This document shows, piece after piece, positions 1-11,500 of a stretch of 64,000 nucleotides of DNA. The position numbers and the translations under genes are program-made. The DNA lies in contig CATNEN010000001.1 of assembly GCA_950097015.1 (NCBI GenBank), positions 6,491,001 to 6,555,000 of the forward strand. The letters are read 5' to 3'. This stretch comes from Macrostomum hystrix. Lineage: Eukaryota; Platyhelminthes; Macrostomidae. The notes below the pieces were generated by a model that made no database searches, had not been told where the DNA came from, and saw only the letters and a list, made by a program, of their open reading frames with translations. The stretch's first letter is position 1, and each line of letters opens with the position of its first letter.

Positions 1-200
1 CTGTACGCAGGCACGCACTCACACAGGTATGTACACCTGCCCTGACTTTCTCATCCTCAGGCTGTGTACACTCTTACTTTGGAGGTTGGCCCTCAAGGGC
101 ATAAACTTCACGACAAGCTCCCAAGCATTCTCTCCGCGGCTGCGCCCAAAATGAATGTGGCCTCGCCGTTAAATCGAGCTCAGGAACCTAGGTACAAGTG
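1..200 (-). repeat. tRNA-derived SINE, family B, copy 1
   Basis: Read on the minus strand, this copy shows a polymerase III B-box-like GAGCTCGATTTAACGG followed by a body with CGCAGCCGCGGA, a CTTGAGGGCCAACCTCCAAA block and a CACACCTGTGTGAGTG-like tail. The same body occurs at 10710-10905, 14645-14880, 32335-32560 and partly at 35590-35690. It lies downstream of the last visible dynein exon and runs off the window edge. Confidence 0.6.
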
Positions 201-303
201 GCAAACGCCATAACCTCTCTGCAACTCACCCTCGAAATTCTGCTCTTACACTGGTCGCAATTTCTTTTATATTAGTAACCCAAAATTCTACTGAAGTACT
301 CAC

Positions 304-3300
304 CCAAGATGTGTAGATCTCGCATTCGTACAGTTCATCAGTGCCTTGGTCGTCTTCAACATTGGCGCTCTCGAACACAACAAGAAGATTGTAACCATCC
401 AGAGGTGTGATTGTTTGCCTGGGATATCAAATTGACAATTGTTATTTTATGAGTGTGACTTTAAAGGGAAATGTCACAGGAAAATCGCGTTTGCTTCACA
501 GACCTGTCACTAAACACCAGCCGATGACGATTGCCGTTTCCGCGCTGTTCGGCCTTCTCATCGTCTTCGTGAGCGGCCAGCTCCATGCCGCACATGTACA
601 CATTTTCCAGTCGCACAGACCAGGATCCGCTGCCGCCGCTGCTGCCACCGCGAACCAGACGACTGTCAGCGCCGGCTGTTGGCAGAAGTTCGCAGCGGAT
701 TCGGATGTCCTCCAGGTGGCAGCGATGAACAGCTTCGGACAGATCCAGCCGCTTGTCCAGCCGCAGCGCGGCTAGAAGGCGTCTCGGCTCGTACAAGCCA
801 CCGAGCCACAGGCTGCTGATGAGGCCGGTTGGTCGCAGACGCCTCAGCTGCGCGTGTCGGCGTCGTAGTCGAGATAGCCAGGCGGTCAACGGCAAGGAGT
901 TGGGCCACTCGCCCCGGTGCAGCCAGACCTCTGGCACCAGCTCGACGGACAGCCGGCTAGCGGCTGATGCCAGGCCGGCTGGCAGGTTAGCCAGGCCAGC
1001 TGGCAAATGGCGTCTCAAAAGCTGGACGTCGCGACCAACGGCAAGAATTTGTCGATTATAAACTGCGCACTCTCGCTGCACCACTTCTTCGACTGATGGC
1101 GAGCGAGTTCGACGATCGTTGGTCAGCGAACCGATCGATGACATCGACGCCGAGCTAGCTGCCGAGCTGGGCGGATGATAGGTGAAGTTGAACTGGCGCG
1201 AGTCAGCCTCGCTGTTGAAGCGAACCAGCGGTGGCAGCGACTCAGCCACCAGGTCCAGCACTGTGAACAGCTTGGCCAATCGGCTGGCCGGTCGAATGTC
1301 ACAATCGAAAAATGTCGACGATGCCGTAGCTGTAGTGAGACTCGCCGAGGCAGTTGGCGGCGGGTTGTCGCTGAGCCAGATTGAGTACAGGCGCTGCATG
1401 CAGGCTGCCAGAGCTACTCCTGCCGGCTCTCCTGCTGTTGCAGACGCCTCCCACGGCAGGAGGCGGCCGTTGGTCAGTAGGGCTGTCTGGCTGGACCAAT
1501 CGCGCAGGAAGTCGAGGGTTTCTAAGCTACCCGGCGATGGAGTCGGACACAGACCGCTAGATGGTGCTTCTGTGATCCAGTGTTTCAACAGTTTTCTAGT
1601 GTCGCGACCACTGTACAGATGCTCGTACAGGCGACTCATCAGATTACTCTCTGATGGCTTGGCGGCGTCTTCAACAGCGAGGAGACTTGCTAGCTTGGCC
1701 AGTGCCGCATCTCCGAGCAGTTGCCAGCGGCTGAAGTGACGCGCACCCGCGCGCTGTGCATAGGCGGCCATGGCGTGCACGTAGCCCAATGGTAGAACAC
1801 GAGTGTCGTCTTCGAGTTGCGCCGAGCGGATCTGAGTCGAGTAGGAGTCGATTTTTTGCACGTTAGATTCCGAAACAACAACTAAATATATCAAAGGTTT
1901 TTAAATCGACCAACAACTTTTCATACCTGTTTGAAGGCGGCCTCACCAGCTAGGCGCAGTTGACGATCGCCACTGGAGCCAGTCGAGCCTTCCTCATTGG
2001 TTGGCTCAGCCTCGGGTCGGATACCGTCCAGATAATCGGCGCTGACAACCCGGAGGTGCCGAATCAGAGTAGCCGGAAGCGGATCACCGGAACCGATCTG
2101 ATAGGTTAGCCAAACCATTGGCGTCTGGCGTTGCTTCTCCGGCTTCTGATCGTCTGACTCTAGCTGCTGGCCATCTGTGTTGCTTTCTGCTGCAGCTTCT
2201 GTGTCGGACTGGAACAACAGCCGCAGCTTCCTCTCCAAGCGTTGATATCCGGTGCGACTGCCGCAGTGAGCGTCGCGGAGCAGCACCCAGGTCTGCTCTG
2301 GCTCATTGAACGCCCGCTCTAGTTGGCCAAGAGCTTGCTGTTCGCATCGTTTGCCATAATCGATGACTACCAGCTTGCGGCCTTTGATCTGTGCCGCCTT
2401 GCCGAGCAGCTCTGTGACAGCGTTTCTAGGATAGAAGGCCGAATCACGATAGGCTTCGGAGCTGGCGCAGCTTGGAAGCAGAACCAAAGCGCCAAAACTG
2501 CGCGGTCCTAGACCAGCTTCCAGGTCGTCCAAGAACTCGGTCAAAGTCGGCAGAGTGGCTGCAGTCGAATCTAAAAAGTTTGGTAAATACCAATTATTAT
2601 TCCTTTGTCTGAGGCACTGGCGCATCACTTTGGCGATCGTCAACCGCCACCCTTGCACCTCCTGATAAAGTTGGTTAGTAATTGAAGTTAAGACTATTTG
2701 CAATTCATACTTATTCGACCATAGGCTTCGGCCAAGATTTGAGGGGTTGTAGCCTAGTTGTGAGAGCGTCGGATTCACGACTTAAGCGTCGGGGGTTCGA
2801 TTCCCGACACCACTGGAACAATTTGTGTCCTTTAGCAAGACACTTAACTCTGCTTTGCTTCAGTTCACCGAGCTGTTAAATGGGTACCAGCATTAGCTGG
2901 GGTAATTGGGGTGTGGCGTCTCCCCAGTCCATGGACTGAAAAGCCGTACGCAGCGGGCTGTGCTGTCGGCAGCTCAGCTAGCCCAATCGAGGCAGGTGTA
3001 ATCAATGATTACTAAAGTTATTATTACGCTTTGACAGAGAAAAGTTGGCAATTTTTAATCATGCGCTCGTACTTTATCTATTGCAGGCAGCTCAAATACC
3101 TGTGTTGGGTGTTTTCTGCTGCTGCTGATTCTCTCCCTCGTCATTTTGCTGCTTATTGTCACCAGACGCAGCTGCTGCAGCGCTGGAACTAGCGAGGAAC
3201 TCTTCGATGCCCGCAAGCAGCCTGTCCGGACGAAGTAGCTTCAACAGAAGCAGGTCGCAGAGCAATAGTACTCGCTGTTCCAAATCTTCACGCTGTCGAG

Positions 3301-5519
3301 TACGTTTCGGTGCGAGAGTCGCCAGGGTCGCACCGTCGGCCGGGCCGGTGCAGAAGTTGCTCCAGAAGTTTTCGGCGTTTTCTGCCACCGCTTCGTGCAC
3401 CATCGCCCAGGGTCCGTCCAGACTACCGATAGTAACAAGATCGTCCCAGCGGTCTGGCGAGCAGAATGACGGTCTCTGCGGCCCGCTAGAGTCAGAGTTG
3501 ATGAGCTTGCGAATGCCGTTGTCCGAATAGGCTGAAATCAGAATGAAGTTTTTAGAATTTTTGGCTAAAATGTCTTAGTCACATTATGTGTTAAACCTAA
3601 TATTGTCACCTTCGAACAGGAAGTCCAAGTAGCCGGTAGGCACTCCGTCAACGAGCGGTAGCTCAGTCAGTCGAAGCAGCAGGGCGAATAGCAGCCGATC
3701 TTCATAGAACAGAGACGGCGCGAACCGGTGATAGACACCGTTGCGCAGGCGAGTCATCGCCTCTTCAGCCCAACCTTCAGCTGGTTCTGCGCTCTGCTGT
3801 TTGTTCGGCTGAGCACTGTTCTCAAACCCACTTTGCTCATCTTCAGCTTCTTTGCCGGTGGCATTCTCTGAAGACTTCTGCTGGTGGTCTGATGAAAGCA
3901 GCGCGGCCTCGTCAATATCGATGTCGGCATCCTGTTGGCTATCGTCCTCAGCGGAATTGGCCGCGGCGGCGGCTGCAGCGGCTGCAGCGGCAGCTGCTTC
4001 AAGCTCAGCTGCGGCAGCCGCCTCTTCAGCGTCTGGTGGTAGTACACGACGGGAACGAAGCGAGCCACGCTTTGTCAGGTAGGCCTCCAACGGTTGAAGA
4101 AGTTCAACGCGTCTTCCAGTAGCTCGGCCAGTGATCTCTTGCATGAGACGTTCCCGCTGCTCAGTAGCCTTAGATGAGAGTACTTCTTGGACGAACGCTT
4201 CGTCATCTGTACAGAAGGACAGCAATAATTTTTCTATATATCTTCGTGGTATCACAAGGCAAAAATAACTCTATATGTGCAAAAAGCTTTCTTCTCACTT
4301 TCTTCACCCTCGAGAACTTTGTAGGCAGTCGCGTCGGATTTCTCTTCGTCACTCTGTCTCGACTTTCGACCCTCCCCAGCGCCCGTCTCCGCATCGTTAT
4401 GCTGTGACACAGATTTAGCGGCCTTCCTTTTAGTGACAATCGAAGCTTTTCCAGCCTCGGTTACCTCTTCAAAGTCTTCTGGCAGGGCGTGGCCGCCATT
4501 TGGATCAACCGCCTGGTCGAACAGTCTCAGGAATTCGTGCAGTGGATAGCGATACTCGAACTGCAGGGCTCCGAGACCGCGCAGTGCGCTATAGACGTCT
4601 GCTGCGGAGACACCTAGACCGGCAGCTAGGTCTCGACGACGTTCGACACTAGCAGCATGACGCTGCTCTCGTCGGGTAGCGGCAGAGACGGCATCGATGC
4701 GACTGGCTGTTTCGCTCATCGCTCTCATGCTGTCCTCGCTCCACAGCGACTGGGAGTGCAAAGCCGAGGCGAGTTGGCTGCGAATCCGACGCACCAGAGC
4801 TGCCAGCAGCACTCTCAGCTGGGCCGCCCGATCCAGAGACGTTGCCCGCTCAGTCAGCTGGTCCGGCCACAGTTTAGCGAAGGCGCGTCGCTTCAGTATC
4901 TCGCCGAGGCTGTCACGCGAAGCGACGCAGTTTACGAGTGTCAGCTGGCTGCTGAAGTCCGGACTTAGTAGTCGCTGCTGCGTGGCGCCAGTGGCAAAAA
5001 CAGGTAGGAAGCCGCTACCGCAGATCATCTTGCGTTGGTAAAAACGGATGCGACGGCTCTCTGAAACGACGAGTTTAATTATCGTCATCTGACGTAATCC
5101 AAAGTTTTGACAAAATTACACCTACTAGATTTTACCTGGCTCATCCTGAGTCAAGGGACTGCGCATATTGATGTAGTGAATCAGTGGTTCAAACAGATTG
5201 TCCAGATTTTCGTTAACATTGTACATCAGTAGCGGTCGGCCATCCGTGATCGCTCGACGGACTTCGTCCAAGGCGTTGGTTTCGCGTCTGGAGGACAGAA
5301 ATTTTTTGTTGAAGTCCAAAATCTCTAAAATTTCCTCAAAAATATAAAAAACTAACCTCTGGTTCATGTCGATCCTGACGAGGTCAGCTGCTGTTTCGGC
5401 GGTTAGGAGATGCTTCAACTCCTGCTTGCGGCCTCGACTGTGCGGATCGATGAAGCAAACGGGACGCTCAGTCGAGGCGCAAATAATGGCTGCGTTGATT
5501 ATTTGGTGAGCGCTCAGGT
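304..5519 (-). CDS. Dynein exons 22-29: AAA5, AAA6 and C-terminal domain
   Basis: Eight exons. Exon 22 has RPVCFIDPHSRGRKQELKHL (canonical PLLIDPQGQAxxWIKxx) and exon 23 GRPLLMYNVNENLDNLFEPLI (canonical GKPVLLENVGEELDPxLEPLL). Exon 24 carries RRIRFYQRKMICGSGFLPVF (canonical FRFYxTTKLxNPHYxPEV). Exon 25 contains a poly-Ala/Glu insertion and then FYEDRLLFALLLRL. Exon 26 ends in LLLLKLLRPDRLLAGIEEFL (canonical xLLxRxLRPDRxxxAxxxFV). Exon 28 is the C-terminal domain, with QRECAVYNRQILAVGRDVQLL and SSLWLGGLYEPRRLLAALRL. Exon 29 ends ELYECEIYTSW before a GTGAGT donor, so the stop codon is off the left edge. Confidence 0.8.
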
Positions 5520-8500
5520 CTGCAAAGCAGATACCATTTAAAGGGTTTCGATTTTTTTCTTTTTAGAAGAGTTACAGAAAAATTAATTTACTTTATACAC
5601 CCATTCGCATTGAAATTATTTATAAATGATCACATACCTTGCCTATACCAGCTGTGAGCCATTTTCTCTCCGACAATGACCAAACACAGAGCCTGATAGT
5701 AGCGATAGATTCGGCTGCGTGACCACAGCTCGCCTTCGCCGTCCAAAGTCTCGGCTGTAGCTGACGATGCCACCGCTGACGCTGCTCTCGCTTCGTTAGC
5801 AGCTCGGTCGGATTTTCTAGTCGGCGATTCTTGACCTACCTCGTGTACAGACTTTTTCTCCTTCTGCTCCTCATCTCCAGGCTCCACTGTTCCTGTTTCT
5901 CCTTGCATCTCAGACTCGTCTTCATCCTTGTCAAAGTCGCGACCTTCAGCCGCCTCAGCGCTGCCTCGAGCCCGCTCCTTCTCGCCAATCTCCTCTTTGC
6001 GAGCCTTCTCGGCCTCGGCATCGTCTTCAGCGTCATTTCTCAGATCGTCATCTTCCAGATCGTCGTCTTCGTCGAGTTCCTCGTGAGCTCTATCAGATTC
6101 GACAACTGCGCCCAGCTGGAATAAAATCTCCCGTCCGCTGATCGGATCGACTGAGTCAATCGCCAGTTGAAGTCCGCGCTCTCGGAGACAGTCCGGCCAG
6201 ACAGTGGTCAGGACTCGCTGTCGGAACTCCTGCTGGAAGCGGCCTAGGTAGGTCACCAGGCCGGAAGCGATTGCGCACGCGCCGGGGATCGCGCGAACGC
6301 GCTCCGCCAGCGAACGACAGGTGCGTCGGCACTTGCGCAACTCTTGGCGCATAATACGACGCAGCTTCTTTGCCGTCGTTAACATCTCGTCCATCTTGCC
6401 GGTCTTCTCATCCTGATTGTTCTTGTCTATCGTAGCCTCCTCGAAGCTCCTTGCCAGTTCTTTGAGACGAGCCTCCAAAGCTATGCGCTTCTGTTCGAGA
6501 GCCACATTGCGAGTTTCCGCTTCGGCTACACGTTTCGCTGTCTCCTCCATCCGACGATGCAGCGGGCGCACTCGGTTGTGCATCATGCCCTGGTAGCGGG
6601 CAACTCCGGCAATCCACTTGGCCAGCGACTGACAGGCAACGAATGGCTCGCTTAGCCGCTCTGGTTGGAGGTCCTGCCGAGAGACATAGTCCTGCAGCAT
6701 CTCCAGAGTCTCAACTGGCATGTCTTGCTCACTGAAGCGCTGTAGCTCCTCCAGGAAGCGATCGATGTTCGCCATCTGACGCTTGGCACCCTTCTGCCAA
6801 GTGTTGTCCGCATCCGGACCCTTCAGAGCTAAGATCACCGCCTCCATCAGCTGTTGAACCTCCGGTGTTGGCTTCTGCTCCGCTCGCAACTGAGCCAGTG
6901 AATCCTTGTCCATGTCCTGCACCACCTGCTGAGTGTCCTTGATGATGGCCAGCGACTTGTAAACTGCTCGCTCGTGCGCCAAACTGTACTCCGGCAGCAG
7001 CTTTTTTAGTTTGGCAATTTCGCCCATCTGTCGACGCACGATTCGCATCTGCGACTGAGTGATGGCAGTGTCCTGTCCGATCTGGCGCAGCAGTCGCTTC
7101 GAGGCCTCGTCGCGTTCCTCTTGAACCTTCTTCTCGTGCTCGAGTTTCGCTCGCAGTTTGTTAGCTAGGGCACTCTCCTGCTGAATCTGGGTTAGAGTGG
7201 CTTCCGCATTTTTGTGTTCCTGCTCAACCAGTGAGTACCGGGCACAAGCCAGCGTGCAGAACTTCTCTACAAATTTGCTGAAGGAAGTATTATTAACATC
7301 TATCAGGCAGGGCTGCTGACTGCGTTTAGAAGCGGACGAAACACCAACGGTCGGCTCCAGGCAGGCCCTTCGCAGAGCCGAGTGCATTGATGCCAGCAGG
7401 TGAGCAAGGTTCTCTCGCACCAGTGGATCCTTGAGCCAGCCGATCGACTGCAAATGAAAGGACGCGTGCTCCACTAGCTGGCTGGTGTGCCAGTGCTGCA
7501 GCCAGATGAAGTTGATGGTGCTGATGAGCACGGGGAACTGTTGGCACAGTCGGTGGAAGGGCTGCTCGGCGTCCGTTACAATCAGGCAGATGCGAAAGTT
7601 GCGCCGAACACCGCTTAAGTGAGGGATTAAAACTATAGCGATAATTATATACACCTATGAATACTGGCTGATTGCTCACAATCGAATAAAATACTTATAT
7701 TGCCACTTTAAGTACTGTATATAGGACACCATCATCAAAACACACTTTTTTATATTTTAGCAAGTATTTATACTGCCACTATTATAGATATTATACTATA
7801 ATACTATTATATTATAGTAGAGAAGCTTGGACATTCCAAACAATATTCAATAATGGAACTATATTATTGATCAGGTCATATTTTTGTTTTTTTTCCAAAA
7901 TATAAAGGCACACAGGAAGATCATCAGCCAGTGGCATATAGTCTAGCCAACAAGTGGGTAAAATTTACCATAGACAATTAATGGTCGGAGTACAATAATG
8001 ATCCTATCTATGGCAGAACCCCACTGTTGGCTAGTCAATATGACAATGCCATAGACAGCTACGCGCTACGCGCCGCGATCGTGGTCCTAGGCGTTGTTTC
8101 GCTTGCAAGCCGAGGACTATCTTTCCATTGCGCTCACAATTTCACTAATACGACTCGTAATAATAACTTTCAAAAGAAACACTTTCTAAGAGGCCTAACG
8201 CGAAGAGGAAATTCTGTAAATTCTCAAAAACCCTCACCTAAGAAAGAACTCCCAGGCGACTTCTTTGTTATAAGTGAGTCCAGCTTGTGTAACGTCTGTT
8301 CGCACTGAGTTGACAATCTTTGTCTGCTCCTCCGGTGTAAATAGATGATTTATATTGCCGTGAATGACGAATTCCGATAGGTAGACAAACAGGCTGTCCT
8401 CCAGAATCTCGTGGTCTCGCAGAAGGAACATCAGCTTTTCGTTCTGCAAAAATTAATCATTAATCGAATGTCACAAATATAAAGGTCACTTGAAGCTTTA

Positions 8501-11500
8501 GTTTATAAAACTCACAAAAATTATGCTTATAAATTGAAAAGAAGCAATTTAATAAATCTATACAAAAAGTGCATAGCAATACAAACATTTAGCATGGCGA
8601 AAGAATTGCAAGATATTTTGTGGAGCACATTGCTTAGGGTTCAAGCTTTTACCTGGTTCTATGTTAAACTTTTCTTGCTTATCGGACTATGTTTAAGCAT
8701 GTGGGGGGGAATTCTAGCTGTTATATTTCATTCTCGAGCAAAGGCAGAGTGCAAGTGTACACAACAGGAAGTCACTTATAGAACGTCGTGCAAGCAAGAA
8801 AGTTAACAATATACTGTGAAGATAAATATTATCTACACATCGATGATACTACTATAATTTGTCAGTAGTATACATATTTTTAGCATCATTTCGACAAGAA
8901 AATTGCGTAATTCTAACAACACGGAAAATACGCTAGCGCTAATGCTTTTTTACCAGTGGATCATTTCTCCGATGCCTCTTGTCAATGGTGGACTCTATAT
9001 TAAGACTTTCCTTAAATTATACAGACAAATATAATTTGTTTTATTACAAACAACGTTTTAAGATGTTTAAAAAAGAAAATTAGAGAGTAAACTCGGCAAA
9101 AAGAAGTAAATGAAAATGCGTTCTCAGCAAAAAAGACGTAAAAATCGAAAGAACAAACTTAAACTCATCTTTAATGAAAGTTTAAAGTCAGTATTTACAT
9201 ACTAATTTTTAACTTTGTTTTATTTCAAACACACCGTTGCTAAAGTGCCGTTAGAGCCTTCTAATCGAGCCTCTAAATCATCCTGAAAATGTTATCCAGA
9301 AACACGCGATGAAAATAAATGTTTTTTTCCACAAACTTCGTAAGACAATCCTAAATCTATGACAAAGCATTTCAATGTTAGACTATCATGATTTTTATCT
9401 ATATTTTTGCTTTAGTTTTTTGACGACCAATTTAAGCTTTCTTTACGATCACTCACCTTGACGCCAGCATTAGTGTATGCCGCCACCAAATCCTTCTTAA
9501 ACTGTTCCACTTTGCTGTTGCCTTCAGCTGTCAGGCTGGCCGGCGTTGATTGGATGACCTTGAAGCCGGCCAGGTGCGCTGCCAGTCTAGCTAGAAGCGC
9601 CGACATGCCCGGATTGCCTTCGGCAACGACAGCGATGTGGCCGAAGTTGTGCGGCGACAGCAGGGTGCGAGCGATGCGAGACACCTCTGCCAAGGTGCGC
9701 TGAGTGGATGATGGGAAAGACGGTTATATTACTGCTGAATATAGAGAACACAAATGCTACAAAAACTTACATTGTACAGCGGCAGCCTAATCGCCGGATT
9801 GTTTTTGTTGAACTCGGCGATGGCGTCCGTGATGAGCTCACGCAGCCGGTCATTGCTCGGAACCGTCGTGTAGCCGTCGCCCCAAGTCCAGTCGGGATCG
9901 TTCTGAGTTTTAGTGCTGATTGCCGACACCAGGCCACTGTCCTGCAGGGCGATGCTCGAGCACATCGGTGGCCTCGGCTGTAGTAGGATCTCCATCTGGT
10001 TGAATGTGATGATGAACGTCAATGGCAGTACAAAAGTACAAAACACGGTACGATTGCTGCCTATCGCAGTACAAAAGTACAAAGTACTTCATGATCACTC
10101 TCAGTGTCGGTACAGAGTACAAAGTACTTTAAATCATGATTGCTATTATCATTAGTAAAAAATACACTTTTAGTTTAGAAAGAAAAACTTTTTTTCAGCA
10201 ACTCACCAGTTCGTCCGCAAGTTTCTGAAAAAAAATTAATTGAGGTTTATTAAAATAGGCAATTCAATACGAATTAGGTAAATAGCTGTTATTTAAAAAA
10301 TCCTATAGACAATGCTTAAGAACTCTATTTGTTAAATTAACGGAAGAGTTAAAACAATGAAAAAAGTATTCGCTTACATATTCCTCAGCAAACTGCTTCT
10401 TCACAGCGTTGGCAAACGCTCGCCTGTATCGATCTTTGTCTACGTAGTCGACCATTCGCTCTGCGAACACCCAGTCGCACTCGTTGCGCCACAGATGCAG
10501 CAGCTGCTTCTTCTGGGCCTCGCTATTCAGAGACTGGCACAGATTGCGGAATACCGTGCTCAGGGTGCGCAGCGAGAACACGTAGTGACTCCGGCGAGCC
10601 GTGGGCAGAAACATCGAGCGAAGGTTCTCCTGTGTGAAGGCAAACAATCATAATAATAGTCATATTTTATTTTTGCAGGGGGGCTGCGGGCAATGGCACA
10701 TTCATTGCTGACACTAGACCTGCAGCCAGCGAGGAAGTAGTTTTTTCACATTTCCCTGATTCCTTAGTACACACACTCAGATAGCGCAGTGTACACTCTC
10801 ACTGTGTCTTGGATACTGGCACTCAAGAGCGTAAATCGCACGATAAACCGCCAAGCCTTCTATCCGCGGCTGCGCCCCAAAATAAATGTGGTCTTAATTG
10901 TTGCGGAATCGGCAAACAAGACTAACCAATTTTTTTTTCAAAACTAAAAAAAGTTGTTCATTGCTGCTATTAAAGTAGGCCGATCAGTCTTTAATTTGAA
11001 AATGACACACAAAGAACACCGAAATGAGTCCTTTAATGGCGTTGTAAACGAGCTTGAAAACTTCTTGATAATAGGAAGCCTTACCTGCAAATCCACTGTG
11101 ACGCGAACCAACTGATCCAGCAGCGATCTCACTGACCTATCTGGTCCGTAGCTGTTAATGACGCGAATCTCCTCTGGCGTGTGAGCTGTCTCGCTGTGCT
11201 GAAAAAAATGCGCCGTCACCATGGTGGAAAACAGGCGGCACTGGTCCGCCTGACTCGGATAGTTCACTGCCAGCACGCTGAAATGGTTCACCAGACGCTG
11301 CTTGATCGGCGCACCGCCCGCAATGTTCGGATTGAGCGCTGCGATAAAGTGCAACGACTTCAGCGTTCTCCAGGACTGAGTAGCGGCGAAGTGATGCCCG
11401 CCTTCGTCGATCAGTTGTCGGAGCAATTCGCTCGATGTTTGTCTTCCGGCATCGTCTGTGGCGGCTAAATTTAGATCGTCAATGAAGCACATGAGCCGCT

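Noticed and set aside
461-503. Dynein stop codon at 461 as the true C-terminus
   Set aside because: A donor at 503 joins in phase to 418-304, which restores the expected YECPxYKT-type segment, so the open frame past 504 is intron.
2578-2778. Extension of dynein exon 27 upstream to about 2660
   Set aside because: Using the acceptor before 2570 keeps phase with exon 26 and continues the AAA6 alignment; the CAG near 2665 would shift the frame.
2741-2815. A tRNA gene (A-box, B-box and tRNA-like fold)
   Set aside because: The tRNA-like head continues into a conserved non-tRNA body, and the same head-body unit recurs at three other places, so it is a SINE.
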